From CAYRYU01 sp964428355 (lineage in GTDB: Bacteria; Muiribacteriota; Ozemobacteria; Ozemobacterales; Ozemobacteraceae): a stretch of 64,000 nt of DNA. Location: positions 62,001 to 126,000 of the forward strand of contig CAYRYU010000008.1 of the NCBI GenBank assembly GCA_964428355.1, in the 5' to 3' direction. Shown piece after piece: positions 43,704-52,321 of this stretch (position 1 is its first letter; each line of letters begins with the position of its first letter). The notes under the pieces were generated by a model that saw only the letters and a list, made by a program, of their open reading frames with translations, was not told the origin of the DNA and made no database searches. The position numbers were made by a program, and so were the translations under genes.

Positions 43704-43732
43704 TTGATATCGCCCGCCTCTTCTGGTACCGT
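43704..43732 (+). promoter_or_regulatory. Promoter with extended -10 for the 1789-aa lipoprotein
   Basis: TTGATA (43704-43709), 17-bp spacer, TACCGT (43727-43732) preceded by TGG. The transcript would start near 43739, 29 nt before the GTG. Confidence 0.65.
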
Positions 43733-43767
43733 GAGATCATGGGTTATCGCACCTTTAAGGAGTTTTT

Positions 43768-46700
43768 GTGAAGAGAATCTCGTTCCCGTTTTTTGGGGGA
43801 CTGCTTTTGGCCCTGGCAGGGTTGTTTTCCGGATGCGGGTTTTTTGGAATCAACGGCGTTGAGGAGGTTCTTGCGCCCGCCCCCGTGACCACAGGTCCCG
43901 CAAATGTGAGTTTCAAGGTGGTCTTGCCCGACCGGCCCGAACAGGTCGGAACGGCCATTCCCGCGATCCGGGCAAACGGACTTTCGGCCCGCGTGATAAT
44001 CAGGCTCATCCTGGTAACTCCAGGTACGAGCGGGCAGAACACCACGATACTGACCAAGACCGTCGATGTGGTTGACGGGCAGGTGTCGGCTTCCTTCAAC
44101 GGAGTGCCTCCCCAGACGGTAATCGGGGAGTTCTCGATCGAAAACGGGAACATCGCGGGCAAGAGCGATTTCCACGGGGCTTCCGATCTGAATTCGGGCG
44201 ACAACGTGCTCGAGGTCAGTCCCAAGGGTTCGGGTCACCGTTCCGACATCGTCGCCAACGTCGTTCTGGCCGTGATCCACATCACCGCCGTCATTCAGAA
44301 CTCTCCCGCGAACCTCGTTTCCGCGATCGAAAGCGCGGCCGCTACCGAAATTTCCCAGGGAGGCGGCGGGGCCTACAACGATGTCCTCAACTCCTTCCTG
44401 ACGAGAGGCGGGATCGCCCCCGGTACATTCGCAAGACTGACCGTGGGCCTCGATGGGAGTTCCCTCAGCGGAGACGGTGTCCCGGTCCCATGGATGAAAA
44501 CCTCCGCCCAGATCTGGAATGGGACCGATTTCGAATCGGCGGGTTTCAAGGTCCAACGCGTTCTGAGGCAGGGTTTCGGGGGATTCGCCTACGTGTCCTG
44601 GGTGAATCCGGCTGGAACACAGTTCGCGATCACCCGGCTCGACGCAACCTCGGGCGCGCTCCTGAAGCGGATCGTCAGCCAGGGTCCAGGACGGATGGCG
44701 ATGGTGCTGCAAGACGATTCGATTCTCGTCGGGGGTTCTCTCGACTCCCTGCCGTTTCTTTTCCGGTGGGATGGAAAGACCGATGCTACCCTGGACTCGG
44801 GTTCAGCGGGAACCTTCGCAAACCGGTGGGCACATTCCTTTACGGAGTTGACTAAGAATGCGACGGTGATGCCCAACCCGATGGTGGAATACCTCGAGCT
44901 CCCCGTGGTCGTGGGCGGGGATTTCCTCTGCGTTGCGCGTGATCCCCTGAGCGGCCAGGGAAGGTCCTTCCGGGTCAACCCCGAGTCCGGTTCCCCTACG
45001 GAAATCGGAGCCACCGTTTCGCTCGCGCTCTGGGCCACTCCCGGAGATGGAAACGCGGTCCTGGGCTGGGATCCCCTCCCCGGAACCCAGACCTACACTC
45101 TTTACTGGCATACCGCAGATTCGGTAAGCGAAACGGACAACCTGGGAGCCCTTCCGGCGGTCACGACCCCGTTTGCCCACCATGGCAGGCAAAATGGCAC
45201 GGCGTATTTCTACCTCCTGAAAGCCGTTTCGGGAACCGGGGCCAAGGTCCTGTCCAAGGTTGTCCGGTGTACGCCGCGGGCAGTGACTCCAAGCGGGTCC
45301 GCCTGGACTCTCGCCTCGTCTTCAGCAGCCTTCCCCGCCCGCGGTCTTGCCGCAGGAGCGTGGTTCAACGACCGGATGTGGGTTATCGGGGGGATGGCAA
45401 CGCCGGCCGGCTTCCTGAACGACGTCTGGTCATCAGCCGACGGACAAACCTGGACGGTGGCTTCCCCTGCCGCGGGATTTTCGGGCAGGTCCTACCACAC
45501 GGTTCTCGTTCAGGGTGGGAAGATCCACGTGATCGGTGGAGCCCAGGGCCCAGGTGCATTATTGAACGATGTCTGGTCGTCTCCGAACGGTACAACCTGG
45601 ACACAGACAACCGCCGGGGCAGGTTTCTCGAAACGCATCGGGCAAGGGGGCTTGGTATTCAACAACAAGATGTGGATTCTTGGGGGATACGATGGTGCGG
45701 TCCGGAACGACGTCTGGTCATCCTCTGACGGGGCGAATTGGGAAAAGATCCTCGATGCGGCATCCTTCTCGGCCCGGATCTTTCCTGCGGTCACGGTCTT
45801 CGACGGGAAAATGTGGCTGGCAGGGGGATGCACGGAGAGTGGAGGCCCCGGACTGAACGACGTCTGGTCGTCCCCCGACGGTGCAAGCTGGACAAAGATC
45901 GTCGAGGTTCCCGCATTTCGCAGCCGTGTCTGGGGTTCTCTCCTGGCCGTCGGCGGACGCCTTTGGTTTCTGGGCGGGCAGTCGGGCAACGAATATCGCG
46001 GCGAAGCGCTTCTTTCACCCAACGGGGTGGACTGGGTTTCTTCCGAAGCCCTCGGAGGCTTCCCAGGTCGAACTGGGGAGGTGACCCTGGTCCAGGGAAA
46101 CCGGATCTGGGTCATCGGAGGGGAACGCGATTATCAACTCCTAAACGATGTCTGGTATTCCAGGCAGATCGCCGCCGGAGACAACCTCCCCCCCATGGTG
46201 ACCTTGATCAATCCGGCATCCGGAACCACCGTGCAGCCTCCGATTTCCGTCATGGCCGATGCAAAAGACGTGGATGGATCGGTCACCAGGGTCGATTTCT
46301 ACGCGGGTCCCAACAAGATCGGCGAAGTGATCGCAACCCAGCCCCCCTTCATCGTTTCCTGGACTCCCGTCGCTACTGGAGCCTTCTCGCTGACCGCCCG
46401 GGCAACAGACAATCTCGGCGCGGTCAGGACCTCCGAGCCGGTTCCTGTCACCGTTTCCCTTGCTACCGGCCCCCGGATCGTCCGGTCGACGACGACGGGG
46501 GGTGATTGGACGTCCGCCGCAACCTGGGTGGGCGGGGTGGTCCCCACCGGCTCCGATTCCGTCGTCATCGACGGGCGGGTTACCCTCACCCGCTCAGGGA
46601 TAGCCTGCTCCCGTCTGGAGATCAGTCCCACCGGGCGCCTCGAGGTGAACCAATGGGATCCTGGAATCACGATCGATGGTTCGGTTTACGTTTTTGGGAC

Positions 46701-49137
46701 CCTGATTTCGACCTATGATACCCATTTTTACGTCAAGGGCGACCTGGAAAACTTCGGCACGATCACCCGGACCAGCTTCTCCTACCCCAATATCTACCTC
46801 GACATCGGGCTTTACGGAAATCTCGTCCATAAGGGTGATGCTTTCATTCCCAACTGGTTCGGGTTCATGGGCACCCAGCCCCAGCACATCACGCTTGGCG
46901 ATGGAAAGGTGCTCGGGGGGCCCTTCTCGGATACCAACCCCGCTTCGCCCCTGATCGCGGACACCGACCTTTCCTTCGGATGGATCCAGTTCGATGATTC
47001 CGGCGTCACGGGTCAGCGAACACTCGACATGCAGGGCCACAAGCTGACCTTCAACCATTCCTACGCGCGTTTCAACGATTTCAAGATCGTGAACTGCCCC
47101 CAGGTTTTCGCCGCGGTCGACATGGAGCTGGGAACCGGGCGCGGGAACTGGTTCTTCGAGAACCACTCGTTCCCTCTTCATCTGGCGGGAAGAAGCATCT
47201 GGATGGTGGCCGGGGTCACCGTCGAGGGCGACCTGTTCATCGACTCCGGGGTGAAGATCTTCCCGATCTTCAACTCCGGGACCGGGAACCTGACGGTCAC
47301 CGGCAACCTCACCAACGACGGGTCGATCCAGACCTGGTATGAGAGCAACTCGGGACGGTTGATCAACATCCTTCTGGGTGGGAACCTTACCAACAATGGG
47401 GACTGGCGGCCCAACGAGACCTACTTCAACGGGACTTCCGCACAGACCATCACCTGGACCTCCGATCAGAAGATGTCCGGGAACTTCTGGGATCTCACTC
47501 CGGGCACTCCCACGAGCTTCAACAACGACGTCCGGATAAACGGCGCCAATTTCCGCGTTCCATCCGATGCGACGGCTTCCCCCACCCTTGAATTGAACGG
47601 ACATCGCCTGTTCGTCCAGGGAACCAACCGCTTCTCCGAACACCAGATCCGGAACTGCCCTGAGGTCGTCGTGGAGCAGGATGCCGATTTCAACAACCAA
47701 TACGGGGTTCCCCACTTCATCAATCCCTCTTTCCCGCTGCACTTCAAGGGAACCGGCACCAACCTCGGGATCACGATGAGGACCTCCGTAGATGGCGATC
47801 TGATCGTCGATTCAGGGCTTCGAGTCTACTCGATCAACGAATCCGGTCGTGGAGACATGCACATCCGGGGCAGTTTCACCAACAATGGAACCGTCGAGAC
47901 CTGGGATTCGGGCAACAACGGGGTTCACATCAACTTCATGATCACGGGAGACTTCGCCCAGAACGCCACCTACGTTCCCAACGAAACCTACTTCATCGGC
48001 GCGAACCCCCAGTACATCTCCGTTGCCTCGAACGCGGTTCTTTCCGGAAACTACTGGGACAACATCCCCACTTCAGCGCTGGTGGCAAAGACCGATCTGC
48101 GTTTGACCGGGGCGAACTTCAGGGTTCCCTCGGATGCCACTTCCTCCCCCACCCTCGACCTTGCGGGCCACAGGATGGTCGTGAAGGGCCAGGTCCAGTT
48201 TCAGGAGTTCTGGGTCAAGGATTGCTCCGAGGTTCTGGCGGTTGAAGATTCCACGTTCATGAACGGTTTCGGAGCTCCCCATTTCGTGAACGCAGCACCG
48301 GTTCACTTCAAGGGGAACGGAACCAGGCTCGGGATTACCATGGGAACCTCCGTCGATGGCGACCTTGTCATCGACCAGGGTGCCAACGTCTATGCAATCA
48401 ATGAAACGGGCCGCGGCGACATGCACATCCGTGGAAACTTCACCAACAACGGGTCCCTCGAGACCCGCGATACCGGCAACAACGGCATGCACATCAACTT
48501 CCTCCTCCACGGAAATCTCACGCAGAACGGGTCCTACTTGCCCAACGAAACCCGGTTCGTCGGGACCACCGACCAGAGGATTTCAGTCGGACCGGGTGCC
48601 TTCCTGACCCGCTATTTCTGGGATACCACCCCCGAATCACCGTTGGTGGCCCAGACTGCTCTATCGTTCAAGGATTCCGCACTCAAGCTGGGAACCAACA
48701 CGGCCAGCGGAACGCTCGACATGAACGGAATGGAATTGGCAGTGGAAAGCCAATTGATCATTTCGTCTGCGACGATCGCTAATCTGTCGTATCTGTCGGC
48801 TTCGGGTGGGGCCTCCCTCGTCACCGGCGACAGCATCTTCAACGCGACAACCATAGGGGAGGGCGCGACCATGACCGGACGGTTCTACCTCAGCGGGACC
48901 TCGCGGCCCGAGAGCACCACGAACGCAACCGAATTCCTTTTCCACGGGAAGGTCGGGGTCGCTTCGGGTTCCCTGATCACGACCGTTACCAACCACGTCT
49001 ATTTCAACACCGACCCAGCTGGAAACCTGACTGTCTCTCCATATGCCCGGTTCTACAGCGCGCACTACTCCGCGGGAGGATGGCCGGCGGACGCGTTGAT
49101 GTTCGTCAACGGCTCACAACAGGCATTCGTGCCCTGA
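43768..49137 (+). CDS. 1789-aa surface lipoprotein: shared N-module, kelch, Ig-like, G8 and beta-helix repeats
   Basis: GTG 43768 with TAAGGAG 5 nt upstream. Signal peptide with lipobox LFSGC (Cys23), so lipid-anchored. Order: a ~400-residue module with TTGPANVSF shared with the NHL lipoprotein; a fibronectin-like stretch; six or seven kelch blades (NDVWSS recurring, WVIGG), about 510-800; an Ig-like domain (about 810-895); a G8-like domain (SAATWVGGVVPTGSDSVVIDG); then three 186-residue repeats plus a partial fourth, with the core GANFRVPSDAT and GDLVIDQG, likely a parallel beta-helix. A strong terminator follows. It is probably an adhesive or glycan-binding outer-surface protein. Monocistronic. 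Confidence 0.88.
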   Translation: MKRISFPFFGGLLLALAGLFSGCGFFGINGVEEVLAPAPVTTGPANVSFKVVLPDRPEQVGTAIPAIRANGLSARVIIRLILVTPGTSGQNTTILTKTVDVVDGQVSASFNGVPPQTVIGEFSIENGNIAGKSDFHGASDLNSGDNVLEVSPKGSGHRSDIVANVVLAVIHITAVIQNSPANLVSAIESAAATEISQGGGGAYNDVLNSFLTRGGIAPGTFARLTVGLDGSSLSGDGVPVPWMKTSAQIWNGTDFESAGFKVQRVLRQGFGGFAYVSWVNPAGTQFAITRLDATSGALLKRIVSQGPGRMAMVLQDDSILVGGSLDSLPFLFRWDGKTDATLDSGSAGTFANRWAHSFTELTKNATVMPNPMVEYLELPVVVGGDFLCVARDPLSGQGRSFRVNPESGSPTEIGATVSLALWATPGDGNAVLGWDPLPGTQTYTLYWHTADSVSETDNLGALPAVTTPFAHHGRQNGTAYFYLLKAVSGTGAKVLSKVVRCTPRAVTPSGSAWTLASSSAAFPARGLAAGAWFNDRMWVIGGMATPAGFLNDVWSSADGQTWTVASPAAGFSGRSYHTVLVQGGKIHVIGGAQGPGALLNDVWSSPNGTTWTQTTAGAGFSKRIGQGGLVFNNKMWILGGYDGAVRNDVWSSSDGANWEKILDAASFSARIFPAVTVFDGKMWLAGGCTESGGPGLNDVWSSPDGASWTKIVEVPAFRSRVWGSLLAVGGRLWFLGGQSGNEYRGEALLSPNGVDWVSSEALGGFPGRTGEVTLVQGNRIWVIGGERDYQLLNDVWYSRQIAAGDNLPPMVTLINPASGTTVQPPISVMADAKDVDGSVTRVDFYAGPNKIGEVIATQPPFIVSWTPVATGAFSLTARATDNLGAVRTSEPVPVTVSLATGPRIVRSTTTGGDWTSAATWVGGVVPTGSDSVVIDGRVTLTRSGIACSRLEISPTGRLEVNQWDPGITIDGSVYVFGTLISTYDTHFYVKGDLENFGTITRTSFSYPNIYLDIGLYGNLVHKGDAFIPNWFGFMGTQPQHITLGDGKVLGGPFSDTNPASPLIADTDLSFGWIQFDDSGVTGQRTLDMQGHKLTFNHSYARFNDFKIVNCPQVFAAVDMELGTGRGNWFFENHSFPLHLAGRSIWMVAGVTVEGDLFIDSGVKIFPIFNSGTGNLTVTGNLTNDGSIQTWYESNSGRLINILLGGNLTNNGDWRPNETYFNGTSAQTITWTSDQKMSGNFWDLTPGTPTSFNNDVRINGANFRVPSDATASPTLELNGHRLFVQGTNRFSEHQIRNCPEVVVEQDADFNNQYGVPHFINPSFPLHFKGTGTNLGITMRTSVDGDLIVDSGLRVYSINESGRGDMHIRGSFTNNGTVETWDSGNNGVHINFMITGDFAQNATYVPNETYFIGANPQYISVASNAVLSGNYWDNIPTSALVAKTDLRLTGANFRVPSDATSSPTLDLAGHRMVVKGQVQFQEFWVKDCSEVLAVEDSTFMNGFGAPHFVNAAPVHFKGNGTRLGITMGTSVDGDLVIDQGANVYAINETGRGDMHIRGNFTNNGSLETRDTGNNGMHINFLLHGNLTQNGSYLPNETRFVGTTDQRISVGPGAFLTRYFWDTTPESPLVAQTALSFKDSALKLGTNTASGTLDMNGMELAVESQLIISSATIANLSYLSASGGASLVTGDSIFNATTIGEGATMTGRFYLSGTSRPESTTNATEFLFHGKVGVASGSLITTVTNHVYFNTDPAGNLTVSPYARFYSAHYSAGGWPADALMFVNGSQQAFVP
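46948..49137 (+). repeat. Tandem ~560-bp coding repeats in the lipoprotein gene
   Basis: Unit boundaries near 46948, 47513, 48073 and 48636. Units two and three are the closest (NFRVPSDAT, RGDMHIRG, TNNG shared), the first is diverged and the fourth is partial. Growth by tandem duplication of a beta-helix module is likely. Confidence 0.75.
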
Positions 49138-49160
49138 ACCGGTCCAGACCTGCCGACTCG

Positions 49161-49191
49161 CCGGGGAGCTAAAGCTCCCCGGTTCTCTTTT
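49161..49191 (+). terminator. Strong intrinsic terminator
   Basis: CCGGGGAGCT / AGCTCCCCGG, a 10-bp perfect stem with a 2-nt loop, followed directly by TTCTCTTTT. It ends the lipoprotein transcript. Confidence 0.88.
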
Positions 49192-49202
49192 GGTTGCCCT
49201 GA

Positions 49203-49231
49203 TTGCGCCGGGTTTCCTTCCGTGCTAGATT
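49203..49231 (+). promoter_or_regulatory. Promoter with extended -10 for the QueG-like gene
   Basis: TTGCGC (49203-49208), 17-bp spacer, TAGATT (49226-49231) preceded by TGC. Transcription would start near 49238. Confidence 0.6.
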
Positions 49232-49245
49232 TCCTCAGTATTTCC

Positions 49246-50025
49246 ATGTCTCCGCAAAAGAGCAATCGTCTCGATATCTACGGAAAGGGCGGAACGATTA
49301 CCGTCGCCAAGATGAACCTTGTTCTTCAAGAAGATATGACCCTGGATAGGGAGATCCAGGAGTTCCTTGCTATTCGGGGAGCGGATTTCGTCCATTTCGT
49401 CGATCTTGCGGGGGTGGCCAAAGAAATCAGGGGAGCTTTTCCCGCTGCGGTTCTCTTCGGGTCTGCATTGTCTCCGGAATATCTGGAAAAGGTTTGCCGG
49501 ACCCCCGATTATGTGAAGATGATCGTCCGGAACCACCTGGTCGAGCAGGATGAGTTCCACCGCAAGGAGCAGGCTATGGACCGACTGGCGGACACGCTTG
49601 CCCGGTTTCTTTCTTCGAAAGGGTTTGCAGCTCATTCCCAGTCCGAAACCAACCTCGCCCTGACCGGACGCTACGACGAAAGAAGGAAGTCCTCCACCCT
49701 TCCCCACAAGACCATCGCTCTCCTGGCCGGAATGGGATGGATCGGCAGGAACAACCTTCTCATCACCCCGGATTACGGCTGTGCCCTGAGCATGTGCACC
49801 GTCTTGACTGCTGCTCCGGTGTCGGGAAAGGCCCATGTCCCTTCTTCCTCACGTTGCGGGGAGTGCACGGTTTGCCGGGATGTCTGCACCCCCCGCGCCT
49901 TGTTAGGGAAATCCTGGGAAAAGGGCCTTCCCCGCGACGACCTGATAAAAACCGAAAATTGTACCACCTGCCTGAAATGTCTCGTTCATTGCCCCTGGAC
50001 AGAACGTTTCCTGAAACGCGGTTGA
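49246..50025 (+). CDS. QueG-like 4Fe-4S protein (epoxyqueuosine reductase-related)
   Basis: 259 aa if the ATG at 49246 is used. ATG 49339 (MTLDREIQEF) matches the usual family start and may be the real one. The core GMGWIGRNNLLITPDYG corresponds to the conserved QueG stretch. Two ferredoxin-like cysteine groups follow (CGECTVCRDVCTP; CTTCLKCLVHCP), enough for two [4Fe-4S] clusters. QueG proteins are ~350 aa and this one lacks their C-terminal HEAT region, so it is a shorter relative that may act on another substrate than epoxyqueuosine-tRNA. A cobalamin site cannot be confirmed by eye. The promoter lies inside the first possible codons upstream. Confidence 0.8.
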   Translation: MSPQKSNRLDIYGKGGTITVAKMNLVLQEDMTLDREIQEFLAIRGADFVHFVDLAGVAKEIRGAFPAAVLFGSALSPEYLEKVCRTPDYVKMIVRNHLVEQDEFHRKEQAMDRLADTLARFLSSKGFAAHSQSETNLALTGRYDERRKSSTLPHKTIALLAGMGWIGRNNLLITPDYGCALSMCTVLTAAPVSGKAHVPSSSRCGECTVCRDVCTPRALLGKSWEKGLPRDDLIKTENCTTCLKCLVHCPWTERFLKRG

Positions 50026-50145
50026 CCGCGAAGTTGGGGGAATGAGGTTGAAAGTCCCCCCGCCCGCCTGATTTGCCAAAGGGAATGTAAAATAGCTGGC
50101 TCTTTCTCTGGACCCGTTTCCAAGTGTCGCGAAAGGAGATGGACG

Positions 50146-50916
50146 ATGCACAAAACCTGGAAGAGAAAAGTGGTTCTTGCTCTTTTCCTGATCCTGGGTT
50201 TGAGTTTGGGTGCATTTTTGCTGTTCCCGCCTCAAATCCATCAAAAAATCCGGAAGCTTCGCGAGCTTCAGGCATCCACCCAGGAACATTTCCGGAAGTT
50301 CAAGGAATGGAGCGTGGACAACCCTGCCCCTTTAGAACCATCTCACAATGCCAGCATTGAGGAAATGGAGAAGTTTCTGGATAAGAAGTCCATGGGGGCT
50401 CTTGGGGGAATGCCGTTGGATTTCGATGCCGGAAAGTATTTCGAAATCCTCGACCGCGTGAAAATGGAGGACGGGTGGGTACTGGACTATTTCTATTCCG
50501 TTCGTGCCACTACCGCCTATCCGGTGTTGTATGCCCGTCGAAAAGATCAAGCACGTCTGGGCTGCATTCCCGGAGGCAAGGAAGAGGAGGTGACGAAGTC
50601 CTGCGAACGGTTCTTCGACCATCTGGTTCCTGACGGAAGCTCTGAGAGCTTCGTCCAGATTGCGGTTTTACGTTTGATCGGGGAGCAGTTCTACCTTTTC
50701 TGGCATGCCCTTTCCAAGGATGACAGGGTCGTCAGCCGATTTCCATCTCATGTCGGGTTCGGTGAGAACCAGATCACGGTATCACTTCTCGTTTCGAGCG
50801 AATTTCGGGGTTTGTCATTGTATGAGATGAGGCTTGCGCCCAAATTTCCACACCGATTCCTGGGAGAGAGCTTCACCAAGCTTATTCCAAGGTTTGGACG
50901 GGTTCCGCGCTATTGA
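50146..50916 (+). CDS. Membrane-anchored hypothetical protein
   Basis: 256 aa, ATG 50146 with a strong AAAGGAG. A single N-terminal hydrophobic helix (KVVLALFLILGLSLGAFLLF), with no clear cleavage site, suggests a bitopic or secreted protein. A short charged helix follows, then a mixed alpha/beta domain (LDFDAGKYFEILDRVKMEDG; FYSVRATTAYPVLYARR). No known family. A TAAAAT -10 lies at 50088-50093. It may be unconnected to the pilin operon 340 bp downstream. Confidence 0.7.
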   Translation: MHKTWKRKVVLALFLILGLSLGAFLLFPPQIHQKIRKLRELQASTQEHFRKFKEWSVDNPAPLEPSHNASIEEMEKFLDKKSMGALGGMPLDFDAGKYFEILDRVKMEDGWVLDYFYSVRATTAYPVLYARRKDQARLGCIPGGKEEEVTKSCERFFDHLVPDGSSESFVQIAVLRLIGEQFYLFWHALSKDDRVVSRFPSHVGFGENQITVSLLVSSEFRGLSLYEMRLAPKFPHRFLGESFTKLIPRFGRVPRY

Positions 50917-51253
50917 ATTCGTGAAAACCCGGAAGGTGTCCCTTCTTTCTCTTTCTTCCTCAAACCCGAACAAATCCGGGCAGGGGTCGGTCAGGTTGGG
51001 AAACTGAAGGGATTCGTAACCGGACGACAATTCGTGCAAAGAATGGAAGAGAAACCTGTGTGAAAGTGGTTGGACCGTTCTGGTCTCCCCAACTGGAGGG
51101 GAATCCTGATACGATTGGGCAACTGGAAGCCCGGGGACAAGCAAATTAGTTTTTCTCACGCATCGCGTAAGGAAATCGGTGTAAAATTGGTTATCCGAAG
51201 CATGATGCGAGAGGTTCTGGGGAAAAAGCGAGCCGTGGGAGGGCGCAACTCAC
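50917..51253. other. 337-bp intergenic region before the second pilin operon
   Basis: Only a weak TGTAAAAT (-10-like, TAAAAT at 51183-51188) is seen 71 bp before the pilin start. No gene, repeat or terminator with a clear T tract was found. Confidence 0.5.
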
Positions 51254-51757
51254 GTGGGAATGGATGGATTACGGGTCTTTCCCCTGCAAGGACAACCATC
51301 GCGATCTGGTCCTCCTCTCAGGAAGGGCCCCCGCGGAATGTCCGTTCTCGAGGTTCTGATCGGGATCGTCATCTTCGTTCTGCTTTTCACCTACATCATG
51401 AGCGCTTTTGCCCCGACGGCGACGGATTACCAGGGCATGGTCAGAGGGTATTCCACCGCGGTCACCGTCGCGAACTGGTATGTGAACCGCATCGAGGGGA
51501 TCCTCCACTTCCAGGGAAGTCTTCCCGCGGGCGAAATGGGCCTCAACAAGGATGTCACAGCCGTTTGTCGTGCGAACTTCGGCGACCTGATGGACGTCGA
51601 ATTGAAAAAGGTCCGGGTTGTTTCCAACGTGTTCAAACCCAAGCCGGATGCCCATCCCGGTCTCTACCAGATCGACGTGTTCCTTTCCTGGAGCGGCCGT
51701 GGGGCCAAAACGCACGAGTATTCGATGAAGCGGCTGAAGGCCGCCTCGAGGTTCTAG
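51254..51757 (+). CDS. PilV/GspI-like minor pilin
   Basis: 167 aa. GTG 51254 has GGGAGGG about 9 nt upstream (ATG 51260 is the alternative). Prepilin site GPRG/MSVLEVLIG with Glu5 and hydrophobic helix IVIFVLLFTYIM. The leader before the cleavage site is long (~28 residues). The head is ~120 residues. First gene of the second minor-pilin operon, 4 bp before the next gene. Confidence 0.82.
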   Translation: MGMDGLRVFPLQGQPSRSGPPLRKGPRGMSVLEVLIGIVIFVLLFTYIMSAFAPTATDYQGMVRGYSTAVTVANWYVNRIEGILHFQGSLPAGEMGLNKDVTAVCRANFGDLMDVELKKVRVVSNVFKPKPDAHPGLYQIDVFLSWSGRGAKTHEYSMKRLKAASRF

Positions 51758-51761
51758 AAGG

Positions 51762-52298
51762 ATGAAAGCCCGAATGAAAAGTCAAACCAGCCGGAGAGCC
51801 TTCACCCTGGTCGAAATGATGGTGAGCACCGTTCTCATCGCGATTTTCCTTGGACTCATCATCTACGTTTTCCAGTATGGCCGAAGAACCCAGGAGATGA
51901 CCGACAAGCTCGATGCCCTCCACGACGCGCGCCTCATTAACGCCAGGGTATCTTCCGAATTGAAGTTCAGCACCGGGGTTCTTTACCCTGTGACTCCCAA
52001 GACAGGTGTTTCGCAGGTGTTCCACCAGGTGATCTTCCGTGACCCCTTCAACCGGGTGAAAGCGATCATCCTCGATCCCGAAAACCAGCTGCTTCTATTG
52101 GATTACGAGCGCTTGATCGAGAACAAGCTGGCTCCCCCCGCCATTCTGGGCAAGAATGTCGAATCCTTCGACGTGACGGTCAATGACCAGGGCCTCTTGC
52201 AGTTCAGGGCAAAATGCAGGATTGCCAAGGTGGGCAAGGAGGTAGTGGATGGATCTCAGGAGGTAATGAACCAGGTTCTTCCCAACAGTCGGTTCTGA
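51762..52298 (+). CDS. PilW/GspJ-like minor pilin
   Basis: 178 aa, ATG 51762 (ATG 51774 also possible, with AAGGA upstream). Prepilin motif SRRA/FTLVEMM with Glu5 and helix STVLIAIFLGLIIYVF. A ~140-residue C-terminal head with beta strands follows. It sits between the PilV-like and the giant PilX-like genes and probably assembles with them as a tip or initiation complex. Confidence 0.83.
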   Translation: MKARMKSQTSRRAFTLVEMMVSTVLIAIFLGLIIYVFQYGRRTQEMTDKLDALHDARLINARVSSELKFSTGVLYPVTPKTGVSQVFHQVIFRDPFNRVKAIILDPENQLLLLDYERLIENKLAPPAILGKNVESFDVTVNDQGLLQFRAKCRIAKVGKEVVDGSQEVMNQVLPNSRF

Positions 52299-52321
52299 TT
52301 TTTCCCTTCTAGGAGGAAACC

